From: JAJVID01 sp035275805
GTDB taxonomy: Bacteria > Acidobacteriota > Blastocatellia > RBC074
Reading direction: 5' to 3'
NCBI GenBank assembly: GCA_035275805.1
Contig: DATEMG010000436.1
Span: 1-13,918 of the forward strand
Length of the DNA: 13,918 nucleotides
The position numbers were made by a program, and so were the translations under genes. Positions 1-11,455 of this stretch are shown here, piece by piece (the first letter of the stretch is position 1; every line of letters starts with the position of its first letter). The notes beneath the pieces were generated by a model, which worked only from the letters and a program-made list of their open reading frames with translations, ran no database searches and had not been told where the DNA came from.

Positions 1-36
1 GGCAAGGGCGTTCGTTATTCGGCCAACATATAGCCG
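1..36 (+). pseudogene. 5' remnant of the RND adaptor gene, cut off by an in-frame TAG
   Basis: Read in the frame of the adaptor ORF that follows, bases 1-30 give G-K-G-V-R-Y-S-A-N-I, then TAG at 31-33, then P and M. From memory of the family, RND adaptors often have a (V/A)RYSA-type strand just before the Q-V-x-L-x-F-K-x-G-G-Y-V strand, and that strand continues here at residues 4-14 of the downstream ORF. The codons before the stop therefore look like genuine upstream coding sequence rather than leader. The signal peptide and the true start would lie outside the window. The TAG is one C-to-T or G-to-T change away from CAG or GAG. It could be a real nonsense mutation or a sequence error. Confidence 0.6.
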
Positions 37-1161
37 ATGAAGCAAGTGGAGCTGGCGTTCAAAGTCGGCGGCTACGTGGATCGTATTCTTCAGGCGCGCG
101 GCGTGGACGGCCGGAAGCGTGACTTGCAGGCGGGCGACGTCGTGACGAGAGGGACCGCGCTGGCGAGCGTGCGCCAGGGCGAGTATGCGGCGCGAGTCAG
201 CCAGGCCGAGTCGCAGGCGTCCGAGGCCAGGTCGACGCTGGAATCGAGCTTCGCGCAGCAAGCCGAAGCGCAATCGGCCGTCGCGTCGGGCAAAGCGCAA
301 CTGGCCGAGGCGGACGCGGCGATGGAAAGAGCGCGGCTGGATTTCGACCGTGCGAAGAACCTCTTTTCCAGTGAGAGTTATACCAAGAAAGATTACGACG
401 CGGCGAAGTCGCAGTTCGAAGCCGCCGAAGCCAAACGCGCCGCCGCGCGGTCGCAGGTCGCCATGCTCGAAGCGAAAGAGCGCGCCGCCGGCGCGCAAAT
501 CGAGGCGCTGCGGGCCAGGGTCAATAATTCTCAGGCGCGAATCACGGAGGCTTCGATTCCGTTGCAGGACACCGCGCTCCGCGCGCCGATGGACGGCGTC
601 ATATTGAAGCGAAGCGTCGAGGTCGGCGCGCTCGTCTCGCCCGGCGCCGCCGGCTTCGTGATCGCCGACCTGGCTTCGGTCAAAGCGGTTTTCGGCGTGC
701 CGGACCTTACTGTCGGCAAACTGAAGTTGGGCGGCGAATTGACGATTACGACCGAGTCTCTGCCGGGCGCAGAGTTTCACGGCCAGATCACGAGCATCTC
801 GCCCGCAGCCGATCCGAAAAGCCGCGTCTTTGATATCGAAGTATCGATTCCCAATCCGAGCCAGGCGCTCAGGTCCGGAATGATCGCGTCGCTGGAGGTG
901 GCCGCGGTCAAGCCGCAAGAGCCGGTCGCCGTCGTCCCCGTCTCCGCCGTCGTGCGCGCCCGGAATAACGGAGATCAATACGCCGTGTTCGTGGTGGAAG
1001 AGAAAGGCGGCAAATCGATCGCTCGTTCCCGTCTCGTCAAATTGGGCGAAGCCTTCGGCAACACGATCACCGTGCTGGAAGGCGTCAGCGCCGGCGAACG
1101 CGTCATCACGTCCGGCGCGACGATGACGCTCGACGGACAGGCGGTTCAGGTGATTCCGTAA
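37..1161 (+). CDS. RND efflux periplasmic adaptor (HlyD/AcrA family), N-terminally incomplete
   Basis: This is a membrane-fusion/adaptor subunit that would link an inner-membrane RND pump to a TolC-type channel across the periplasm. Visible parts in order: half-lipoyl/barrel-sandwich strand around residues 4-55 (ELAFKVGGYV, then a GD-V-V-x-R-G-T-x-L turn), a long Ala/Glu/Arg-rich coiled-coil hairpin at about 55-170, the second lipoyl half (ALRAPMDGVILKRSVEVGALV, about 180-200), a beta-barrel domain, and a membrane-proximal C-terminal domain ending in an L-x-G-V-x-A-G-E-R-V-I-x-x-G motif. The ATG at 37 is only the first start after the in-frame TAG at 31-33. A product starting there has no signal peptide or lipobox and lacks the opening strand, so it would not be exported and is probably non-functional unless the stop is an error. 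The permease gene follows after about 108 bases on the same strand, as expected for an adaptor-permease operon. Family assignment is secure; functionality is doubtful. Confidence 0.9.
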   Translation: MKQVELAFKVGGYVDRILQARGVDGRKRDLQAGDVVTRGTALASVRQGEYAARVSQAESQASEARSTLESSFAQQAEAQSAVASGKAQLAEADAAMERARLDFDRAKNLFSSESYTKKDYDAAKSQFEAAEAKRAAARSQVAMLEAKERAAGAQIEALRARVNNSQARITEASIPLQDTALRAPMDGVILKRSVEVGALVSPGAAGFVIADLASVKAVFGVPDLTVGKLKLGGELTITTESLPGAEFHGQITSISPAADPKSRVFDIEVSIPNPSQALRSGMIASLEVAAVKPQEPVAVVPVSAVVRARNNGDQYAVFVVEEKGGKSIARSRLVKLGEAFGNTITVLEGVSAGERVITSGATMTLDGQAVQVIP

Positions 1162-1178
1162 AAACTATTGGCGCGAGG

Positions 1179-1257
1179 GTAGGGCAAACTGGCAGTTTGC
1201 CTGGTTATCCCGATGACCGCATCGATGGAGTCAAGGCAAACTGCCAGTTTGCCCTAC
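1179..1257. repeat. REP/BIME-like perfect inverted repeat pair between adaptor and permease
   Basis: Two 24-base arms, 1179-1202 and 1234-1257, are exact reverse complements separated by 31 bases. Each arm is also nearly self-palindromic: GGCAAACTG, one central base, then CAGTTTGCC, preceded by GTAG (1179-1182) or followed by CTAC (1254-1257). A GTAG foot next to a short hairpin, in opposed pairs, is the known architecture of REP/BIME elements mobilised by RAYT (TnpA-REP) transposases. No RAYT gene is present here. In the mRNA the region can fold as two small hairpins or one 24-bp stem. It ends one base before the permease Shine-Dalgarno. Confidence 0.85.
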
Positions 1258-1258
1258 T

Positions 1259-1263
1259 GGAGA
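1259..1263 (+). promoter_or_regulatory. Ribosome binding site fixing the permease start
   Basis: GGAGA at 1259-1263 lies 6 bases before the ATG at 1270. This supports 1270 as the permease start. The longer reading from ATG 1213 would translate through the inverted repeat at 1179-1257 and has no comparable site. Confidence 0.65.
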
Positions 1264-1269
1264 AATCTT

Positions 1270-4200
1270 ATGTCACAACATCGCAGCGACACCGAGATCA
1301 TCAACAAAACACATAACACCGCCCGCTTCTTTGTCGAGACGCGGCACGTGGCCTGGGTGTTGCTCATCGCCACATGCGTGTGGGGCGTTTACGGTTACAT
1401 GAGCATGCCGCAGCGCAAGGACCCGGAGGTTCAGGTACAGATAGCGGTCGCGCTCACCCCATGGCGCGGGGCGAGCGCGGAGAAGATCGAACAGCTCGTC
1501 ACCAAAAAGGTCGAAACGCAGATGGCGGCGAACGCCAAGGTGACGAAGATCGAATCCATATCACGCACCGGTTTGTCGGTTGTCTATCTCGAACTGGATG
1601 AAAATCTGAAAGAGACGGGCAAGGAACTCGACGACATCAAACTCAAGCTGGACGGCATCCACGACCTTCCCGAGGGCGCGGGGCCGATCAACTTCATCAA
1701 GGACTTCGGTGACACGGCGGCGTTGATGCTCACAGTCGCGAGTCCGAAGGCCAGCGACCTTGAGATAGAGCTACGCGCGAAAGCGATTCAGCCTGTCATC
1801 GAGCAAGCGCGCGCGCAGTTCGTAGCCCCCCCTTCAGGTGGAAGCGATCAAAGACAAAGCTTTCCGCCTGAAGGCCGGACTACGAACGTGGCATCGGGCC
1901 GAGCCGCGTTAGTCGCCTGTGTGCCGCAATCCCTCGCCGGCGCCAATCTGCAACCGGTCCGCAAGCATCGCGATCTTTTCGTCGAATACCTGCGCGAGCA
2001 AAACCTGATCAGCGACGCTCGCCCGCTCGAAGGCGCCGGGTTCATCGGCGTGGACGCGGCGGTCGGCGTGGACGACGCCGCTTTGCTCAAGGCGGCGGAG
2101 ACCTTCGTGCGTGAGCGTTTGCAGGCCGCCGAATTCCATCCCGATTCGTGGCCGATCGCGGTGATCCGCGATCCGCGCGAGACACGGGAGAAAATCGCGG
2201 CGGTGGCGGGCGACAAGTACAGTTACCGGGAGATGGATCAATTCACCGACCTGATCGAGAAGACCATCAAGACCCTTCCCATGGTTTCCAAAGTTTCGCG
2301 CACCGGGCTGCTTGAGGAGAGAGTCTTTCTTTACTACTCGCAGGAACGGCTCGCGGCGTACGGCATCAAGAACGCAAAGCTGCCCGACATCTTGAGCGCG
2401 CGCAACATCACCTTGCCGGGCGGGCAGCTCGAGGCCGGCGGCAAAAACCTGTCGATCGACCCGACCGGCGAATTCAAAAGCGAGAAAGAGATCGGCGAGG
2501 TGGCGCTGGCGACTTCGGATAACGGGGCGCCGGTCTACCTGCGCGATCTGGCGGACGTGGTGCGCGGTTACGACAGCCCGGCGCGCTTTCTGAATTACTA
2601 CAACTGGCGCGACGCGCAGGGCGTGTGGCGCCGCACGCGCGCCGTCACCCTGTCCGCGCAGATGCGCTCCGGCGAACAGATCGCGGAGTTCGGCGCGGCC
2701 ATCGACGCCACGCTCGCGGATTTGAAAAAACGTCTGCCCGAAGATTTGGTAATGGCGCGGACCTCCGACCAGCCGCTGCAGGTGCGAGAGAACATAGACC
2801 TGTTTATGAACAGCCTGTACGAGGCCGTAATCCTGGTGGTCATCATTTCGCTGATCGGATTCTGGGAGTGGCGCTCGGCGGCGCTGATGGCGCTCTCAAT
2901 GCCGATCACGCTGCTGATGACTTTCGGGATGATGCACGCGTTGGGCATTGACCTGCAGCAGGTCTCGGTCGCCAGCCTGATTATCGCGCTCGGATTGCTG
3001 GTGGACGACCCGGTCGTCGCGGGCGACGCGATCAAACGCGACCTGGCCGCCGGGCATCCGTCCGTGATCTCGGCGTGGCTCGGCCCGACGAAGCTGGCGT
3101 CTGCGATCCTGTACGCGACCGTGACGAACATCGTCGCCTACCTGCCGTTCCTGCTCCTGGAAGGCGCGACAGGCGAAATCATCTATTCGCTGCCCGTGGT
3201 GCTGACCTGTTCGCTGGTGGCTTCGCGGCTGGTTTCGATGACGTTCATCCCGCTGCTCGGATATTACCTGTTGCGGCCGAAATCGGAGCCGCGAGAGGCG
3301 CCGGGCGAATTTCCCACGACGAGCCGCTGGCAGAAGCTGCGCTCGCTATCGTTCTCGATACTGACTCGGCTCCGGTTGACTTCTACACAACGCGAAGACG
3401 GGCGCCAAAAGGGCTTCGCTGCGTTTTATTACCGGGTCGGGAACGCCGCCATCAACCACCGTTGGAAGTTCCTGGCCGCTTCGATGGTCTTTCTGGCGCT
3501 CGGCGGATTTTTCGCGAGCCGGCTCAAGCCGTCATTCTTCCCGAAGGATCTGTCTCATCTCTCCTACGTGGACGTGTGGCTGCCGGAAGACGCGCCGCTC
3601 GCCGCGACGAACGAGGCCGCCCTTCGCGCCGAAGAAGTAATTCGCCGAGAGATCGAAAAATACGGCGAGGAGCATAAAAGCCCCGACGTGTTGCGATCGC
3701 TGACGACGTTCGTTGGCGGTGGCGGCCCGCGCTTCTGGTCCTCCGTCTCGCCCGAACTGCAGCAACTCAATTACGCGCAGATCGTCATTCAGGTCAATGA
3801 CAAACACGACACCGGCCATTTAATAGAGCCGCTGCAGAAAGCCTTGTCGGCGGAGATCGCCGGAGCGCGCATTGACGTGCGCCAGCTCGAAACGGGCAAA
3901 GCCGTAGGGTTGCCAGTGGCGGTCCGGATTTCGGGCGACGACGCGGCCCGCTTGCGCGCCGAGGCCGAACGGGTCAAAGACATTTTCCGCGAGTCCTCGC
4001 TCACGACGCGCGTCCGCGACGACTGGGGCGACGAAAGCTTCACCGTCAGGCTGCGGACCGATCCCGACCGCGCGAATCTCGCTGGCGTCTCCAATTACGA
4101 CGTCGCCGCCGCCTCGTCCACCGCGATCAGCGGTCAACGGGTGACCAGCCTGCGCGAGGGCGACAAGCAGATTCCCGTCGTCGCGCGGCTGCGAATGGAG

Positions 4201-5082
4201 GAGCGCGCGCAGCTCGCCGACATCAACAATCTCTACGTCTATTCCTCGCAAGGGGCGGGGCGCGTGCCGCTCGGCGTGGTTTCGTCGGTCGAGCACGAGA
4301 TGCAAACCGAAAAACTGCGGCGCCGGAATCAGTTCCGAACCATCACGGTCTCGTGCTTTCCCAAGGACGGCGCGCTGCCTTCGGAAGTGATGCGCGCGTC
4401 GCGCGAAAAACTGAAGGCTTTCGCGGCCGCGCTGCCGCCCGGCTACAAAATGGAGATCGGAGGCGAGGAGGAAGATCAGGTGAAGGGCTTTAAGAACCTG
4501 GCGATCGTGCTTTTGATCTCCATCGTCGCCATCTTCCTGGCGCTGGTCTTTCAGTTCAAACACGCGATCAAGCCCCTGATCGTGTTCGCGGCGATTCCCT
4601 TCGGGATGGTCGGCGCGTTCGCGGCGCTGTGGGTGATGGGAACGCCGTTCGGATTCATGGCCTTCCTCGGCTGCGTGAGCCTGGTGGGAGTGATCGTCAG
4701 CCACGTCATTGTGCTCTTCGACTTCATTGAGGAAGCGCGCGAGCGGGGCGCGCAGTTGCGCGAGGCGCTGCTGGACGCAGGGATTATGCGGCTGCGGCCG
4801 GTGATGATCACGGTCGGCGCCACGGTGTTTGCGCTCTTCCCGCTGGCCTCGCACGGCGGGCCGCTGTGGGAGCCGATGTGCTACGCGCAGATCGGCGGCC
4901 TGAGCGTCGCCACCTTTGTGACCTTACTGCTGGTCCCGGTGATCTACGCCATCTTCGTGCTCGACTTGAAGCTGGTGAAGTGGGAAACCGCCGACGGGCA
5001 TATGCATGTAGAGCAGGAAGTTCGAGGAGACGACAGGCCAATTCCGCCCCAGTCTCAAGAAGGGATGGAGTGGGACGGATGA
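1270..5082 (+). CDS. RND-superfamily efflux permease (AcrB-like inner-membrane transporter)
   Basis: Proton-driven inner-membrane pump subunit, 1270 residues from the chosen start. After a short cytoplasmic leader comes TM1 (about residues 28-45, ...VAWVLLIATCVWGVYGYM) followed by the typical MPQRKDPE. The first porter loop follows, then a TM2-TM6 block in which TM4 carries the paired aspartates D579-D580 (LGLLVDDPVV), matching AcrB D407/D408. TM7 lies near HRWKFLAASMVFLALGGFF, followed by the second porter loop and TM8-TM12. AcrB is about 1050 residues. The excess lies mainly in an extra segment at about 185-330 of the first porter loop, which also contains a repeat-derived stretch (185-205), and in a TM6-TM7 linker. 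The TM10 position of AcrB K940 reads S1144-H1145 (VSHVIVLFDF). The start at 1270 is chosen for its Shine-Dalgarno and because ATG 1213 lies inside the inverted repeat. It follows the adaptor gene and its stop overlaps a micro-ORF. The substrate cannot be read from the sequence. Confidence 0.95.
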   Translation: MSQHRSDTEIINKTHNTARFFVETRHVAWVLLIATCVWGVYGYMSMPQRKDPEVQVQIAVALTPWRGASAEKIEQLVTKKVETQMAANAKVTKIESISRTGLSVVYLELDENLKETGKELDDIKLKLDGIHDLPEGAGPINFIKDFGDTAALMLTVASPKASDLEIELRAKAIQPVIEQARAQFVAPPSGGSDQRQSFPPEGRTTNVASGRAALVACVPQSLAGANLQPVRKHRDLFVEYLREQNLISDARPLEGAGFIGVDAAVGVDDAALLKAAETFVRERLQAAEFHPDSWPIAVIRDPRETREKIAAVAGDKYSYREMDQFTDLIEKTIKTLPMVSKVSRTGLLEERVFLYYSQERLAAYGIKNAKLPDILSARNITLPGGQLEAGGKNLSIDPTGEFKSEKEIGEVALATSDNGAPVYLRDLADVVRGYDSPARFLNYYNWRDAQGVWRRTRAVTLSAQMRSGEQIAEFGAAIDATLADLKKRLPEDLVMARTSDQPLQVRENIDLFMNSLYEAVILVVIISLIGFWEWRSAALMALSMPITLLMTFGMMHALGIDLQQVSVASLIIALGLLVDDPVVAGDAIKRDLAAGHPSVISAWLGPTKLASAILYATVTNIVAYLPFLLLEGATGEIIYSLPVVLTCSLVASRLVSMTFIPLLGYYLLRPKSEPREAPGEFPTTSRWQKLRSLSFSILTRLRLTSTQREDGRQKGFAAFYYRVGNAAINHRWKFLAASMVFLALGGFFASRLKPSFFPKDLSHLSYVDVWLPEDAPLAATNEAALRAEEVIRREIEKYGEEHKSPDVLRSLTTFVGGGGPRFWSSVSPELQQLNYAQIVIQVNDKHDTGHLIEPLQKALSAEIAGARIDVRQLETGKAVGLPVAVRISGDDAARLRAEAERVKDIFRESSLTTRVRDDWGDESFTVRLRTDPDRANLAGVSNYDVAAASSTAISGQRVTSLREGDKQIPVVARLRMEERAQLADINNLYVYSSQGAGRVPLGVVSSVEHEMQTEKLRRRNQFRTITVSCFPKDGALPSEVMRASREKLKAFAAALPPGYKMEIGGEEEDQVKGFKNLAIVLLISIVAIFLALVFQFKHAIKPLIVFAAIPFGMVGAFAALWVMGTPFGFMAFLGCVSLVGVIVSHVIVLFDFIEEARERGAQLREALLDAGIMRLRPVMITVGATVFALFPLASHGGPLWEPMCYAQIGGLSVATFVTLLLVPVIYAIFVLDLKLVKWETADGHMHVEQEVRGDDRPIPPQSQEGMEWDG
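1819..1886. repeat. REP-like imperfect palindrome inserted within the permease coding sequence
   Basis: Left arm 1821-1845 (CGTAG, seven C, then TTCAGGTGGAAGC) pairs with right arm 1859-1884 (GCTTTCCGCC, then TGAAGGCC, then a CTACG end). There are four mismatches and one gap, and the spacer is 13 bases. The outer ends extend to TTCGTAG at 1819 and CTACGAA at 1886. It has the same GTAG...CTAC polarity as the repeats at 1179-1257 and 13864-13918. It is read in frame as permease residues 185-205 (V-A-P-P-S-G-G...G-R-T-T) without stop or frameshift. The encoded stretch is low-complexity and unlike the porter domain on either side, so it looks like a repeat insertion tolerated in a surface loop. 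Confidence 0.75.
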
Positions 5083-5189
5083 TCGTCATGGTTTTAGTCA
5101 GTTGTTATGCGCTGTTTTACGCCGCACTGGGCAGCGTTCTGATTCTACGGGCGTTTGCATTGTGGCGGGATAGTTATCACCGGCATTGA
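5079..5189 (+). CDS. 36-residue single-span membrane micro-protein coupled to the RND permease
   Basis: The ATG at 5079 overlaps the permease TGA (5080-5082) as ATGA, the usual arrangement for translational coupling, with GG-rich Shine-Dalgarno-like sequence (GGGATGGAG) shortly upstream. The product is MIVMVLVSCYALFYAALGSV followed by LILRAFALWRDSYHRH. It has a hydrophobic span at about residues 2-27 and a short basic/aromatic tail, consistent with one transmembrane helix with the tail in the cytoplasm. The reading frame is open further upstream inside the permease gene, but that extension is Arg-rich out-of-frame shadow; the hydrophobic part begins exactly at this ATG. I recognise no family. 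By position it could be a small accessory subunit of the pump, as AcrZ (about 49 residues) is for AcrB. That role is inference only. Confidence 0.7.
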   Translation: MIVMVLVSCYALFYAALGSVLILRAFALWRDSYHRH

Positions 5190-5243
5190 ATAGGCTGCAA
5201 ACCTGATCTGCTGTACCGCTCAAAGAAAGGAGAACGGAGAGAA

Positions 5244-5360
5244 ATGCTGGAATTCGTAATCATGCTTTTCATGCTTCTATTCATTGGTTTCTGCGCAGTC
5301 ATTCTGGGAATGGGCTTTTCCAGCGTCTATGGCAAGAGCGGAAGCGAAAAGCAACAGTAA
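5244..5360 (+). CDS. 38-residue single-span membrane micro-protein
   Basis: The ATG at 5244 follows GGAGAG at 5236-5241, with AAAGGAG at 5226-5232 slightly further up, so initiation is well supported. The product is MLEFVIMLFMLLFIGFCAVI followed by LGMGFSSVYGKSGSEKQQ. Residues 4-25 form one strongly hydrophobic helix and the last ten are polar and charged. It lies 54 bases after the first micro-ORF and 9 bases before the STAS-like gene, so it is probably in the same transcript as the permease. It has no recognisable sequence similarity by eye to the 36-residue protein. Function unknown; a pump-associated helper or membrane anchor is possible. Confidence 0.65.
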   Translation: MLEFVIMLFMLLFIGFCAVILGMGFSSVYGKSGSEKQQ

Positions 5361-5369
5361 TGAAACACA

Positions 5370-5651
5370 ATGCTAAAGATCACAAACAACAACGGCGCCG
5401 GAGTCACTACCTTCAAGCTGGAAGGAAGGCTGGCCGGCGCCTGGGTGAACGAACTGCGGAATTGCTGGGAGCAAGCCGGCGAAGGCGCCGCCATCCGCGT
5501 TGACCTGACGGAAGTGAGCTGGGTGAGCGAGGAGGGAAAAGCATTGCTCGGCGAGATGCATCGCCGCGGCGCGGAACTTTCGGCGGCGAATCTGCTGATG
5601 GCCTCCATCGTTGCGGAGATCACCTCAGAAACAAAAGAAGACGCCAATTGA
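5370..5651 (+). CDS. STAS-like (anti-sigma-factor antagonist fold) protein, copy 1
   Basis: This 93-residue soluble protein has the pattern of a STAS domain: an opening strand (MLKITNNNGAGVTTFKLEGR), a helix with GAWVNELRNCW, a central strand (RVDLTEVSWV), the loop-helix normally carrying the phosphorylation site, and a final helix (VAEITSE). In canonical antagonists such as SpoIIAA the loop reads D-S-S-G with a phosphorylatable serine. Here it reads S-E-E-G, so that serine is absent. It is clearly paralogous to the protein at 11882-12178, sharing EGRL-x-GAW-x-x-EL-x-x-CW and the xEEG loop. It starts 9 bases after the second micro-ORF with no strong Shine-Dalgarno. No anti-sigma kinase is in the window, so its partner is unknown. 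It may be a non-phosphorylatable adaptor or a structural STAS module for the pump. Confidence 0.8.
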   Translation: MLKITNNNGAGVTTFKLEGRLAGAWVNELRNCWEQAGEGAAIRVDLTEVSWVSEEGKALLGEMHRRGAELSAANLLMASIVAEITSETKEDAN

Positions 5652-5738
5652 ACGCGGATGACGCGGACGGGCGCGGATCATCGCGGATAAAACCGGAAAC
5701 GATCGGCGTCAATCCGCTCTATCCGCGTCATCCGCGTT
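5651..5738. repeat. CGCGGA-rich inverted repeat abutting the STAS-1 stop codon
   Basis: A perfect 17-base inverted repeat: AACGCGGATGACGCGGA at 5651-5667 and its exact reverse complement at 5722-5738. The left side carries four CGCGGA units at 5653, 5662, 5672 and 5682 (steps of 9-10 bases). The right side carries TCCGC units at 5713, 5722 and 5731. The first base of the left arm is the last base of the STAS-1 TGA stop. It lacks the GTAG foot of the other repeats, so it is a different family. It could stabilise the 3' end of the upstream mRNA. There is no T-tract for a classical terminator. Confidence 0.75.
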
Positions 5739-5953
5739 CTATTAACCCGCACAATGATCTGATTACCGCTCTAAATCTCAGCCTTGAAAAATGCGGGTTT
5801 GGAAGGGGGGCCGCTTCCCTGTCCCTACTCAATCTCAAACCACTCCGCCGTAACTCTAAGCCTTCCACAAGGATTCCTGATCGGGTCGCGTATGCTATGA
5901 TGCGCCTGCCTTTGCCGGCGCTTTAGCTATCAATAATTTCCCGAAAGGATCGT
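5652..5953. other. Intergenic region before the GAF regulator
   Basis: About 300 bases without a convincing gene. The first part is the CGCGGA repeat. AACCCGCA at 5744-5751 and its complement TGCGGGTT at 5792-5799 form a loose hairpin. A GGAAG...CTTCC hairpin with a G-run follows at 5801-5818. The remainder holds a possible promoter near 5891 and the regulator's ribosome binding site AAAGGA at 5944-5949. An open frame from TTG 5648 to 5926 is not protein-like, because its N-terminal half is simply the translated repeat. Confidence 0.6.
5873..5901 (+). promoter_or_regulatory. Possible sigma-70-type promoter of the GAF regulator gene
   Basis: TATGCTATGAT at 5891-5901 contains two overlapping -10-like hexamers (TATGCT 5891-5896, TATGAT 5896-5901), about 55 bases before the ATG at 5954. 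The matching -35 would be ATTCCT at 5873-5878 (17-base spacing), which is weak. This is a guess from composition and position; the lineage's promoter consensus is unknown. Confidence 0.25.
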
Positions 5954-11235
<5,282 letters not shown>

Positions 11236-11236
<1 letters not shown>

Positions 11237-11301
11237 CGCCGAAAGGTCGGCGCATGCCGACATATCGGCGCCGAACTCTTCGGCATTCGTCATCGGCGCC
11301 G
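11236..11301. promoter_or_regulatory. Candidate enhancer (UAS): three GCCGA-N4/5-TCGGC dyads
   Basis: Three dyads occur in tandem: GCCGA-AAGG-TCGGC at 11238-11251, GCCGA-CATA-TCGGC at 11256-11269, and GCCGA-ACTCT-TCGGC at 11270-11284. A further palindromic piece, TCGGCGCCG, lies at 11293-11301. Dyad centres fall about 160, 142 and 128 bases before the start point expected from the -24/-12 promoter at 11379-11393, which is the usual distance for sigma-54 activator sites. The first dyad begins at the regulator's stop codon. The hairpins could instead help end the regulator transcript, but none is followed by a T-run. Confidence 0.45.
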
Positions 11302-11378
11302 CCCGCCACAATTCTCTCCCTCATCGCAACTCCAAATATTCCACACCTTTAACTGCACGCCTAATTCTTATCGCAATC

Positions 11379-11393
11379 TGGCAGGGCAATTGC
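11379..11393 (+). promoter_or_regulatory. Sigma-54 (-24/-12) promoter of the zinc-ribbon/STAS/TolC operon
   Basis: The sequence is TGGCAG, GGCAA, TTGC. Against the known consensus TGGCAC-N5-TTGC it matches 5 of 6 and 4 of 4, with the required 10 bases between GG (11380-11381) and GC (11392-11393). Transcription would start near 11405, leaving a leader of about 50 bases before the ATG at 11456. It lies directly behind the gene for a sigma-54 activator. A TTG at 11390 that could be mistaken for a start codon is part of the -12 element. Confidence 0.75.
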
Positions 11394-11444
11394 CCAATCA
11401 GCAGGCGTCGGAGGAAACGATAACGAAAGGAGCTGAAGACGCTC

Positions 11445-11450
11445 GGGAGG
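11445..11450 (+). promoter_or_regulatory. Ribosome binding site fixing the zinc-ribbon start
   Basis: GGGAGG lies 5 bases before ATG 11456. It favours this start over the upstream TTG at 11390, which would place the start codon inside the promoter. Confidence 0.6.
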
Positions 11451-11455
11451 TTGTG

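Noticed and set aside
1213..1269. Permease start at ATG 1213
   Set aside because: It would encode 19 residues from the inverted repeat, without a Shine-Dalgarno; ATG 1270 has GGAGA at the right distance.
3820..4854. Long open frame of 344 codons on the minus strand inside the permease gene
   Set aside because: It is the antisense shadow of a GC-rich coding region; the product is His/Arg/Asp-rich without domains, and the + strand frame is unmistakably RND permease.
4866..5078. Upstream extension of the 36-residue micro-ORF into the permease gene (107 codons in total)
   Set aside because: The extension is Arg-rich out-of-frame sequence of the permease; the hydrophobic, plausible product begins at the ATG in the ATGA overlap.
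5800..5815. GG-N10-GC pattern (TGGAAG...CCGC) resembling a sigma-54 promoter before the activator
   Set aside because: Only 4 of 6 bases match at -24 and 2 of 4 at -12, and it falls in a G-run hairpin; chance is more likely.
5648..5926. Open frame of 92 codons starting at TTG after STAS-1
   Set aside because: It mostly translates the CGCGGA inverted repeat, has no ribosome binding site, and has no protein-like pattern.
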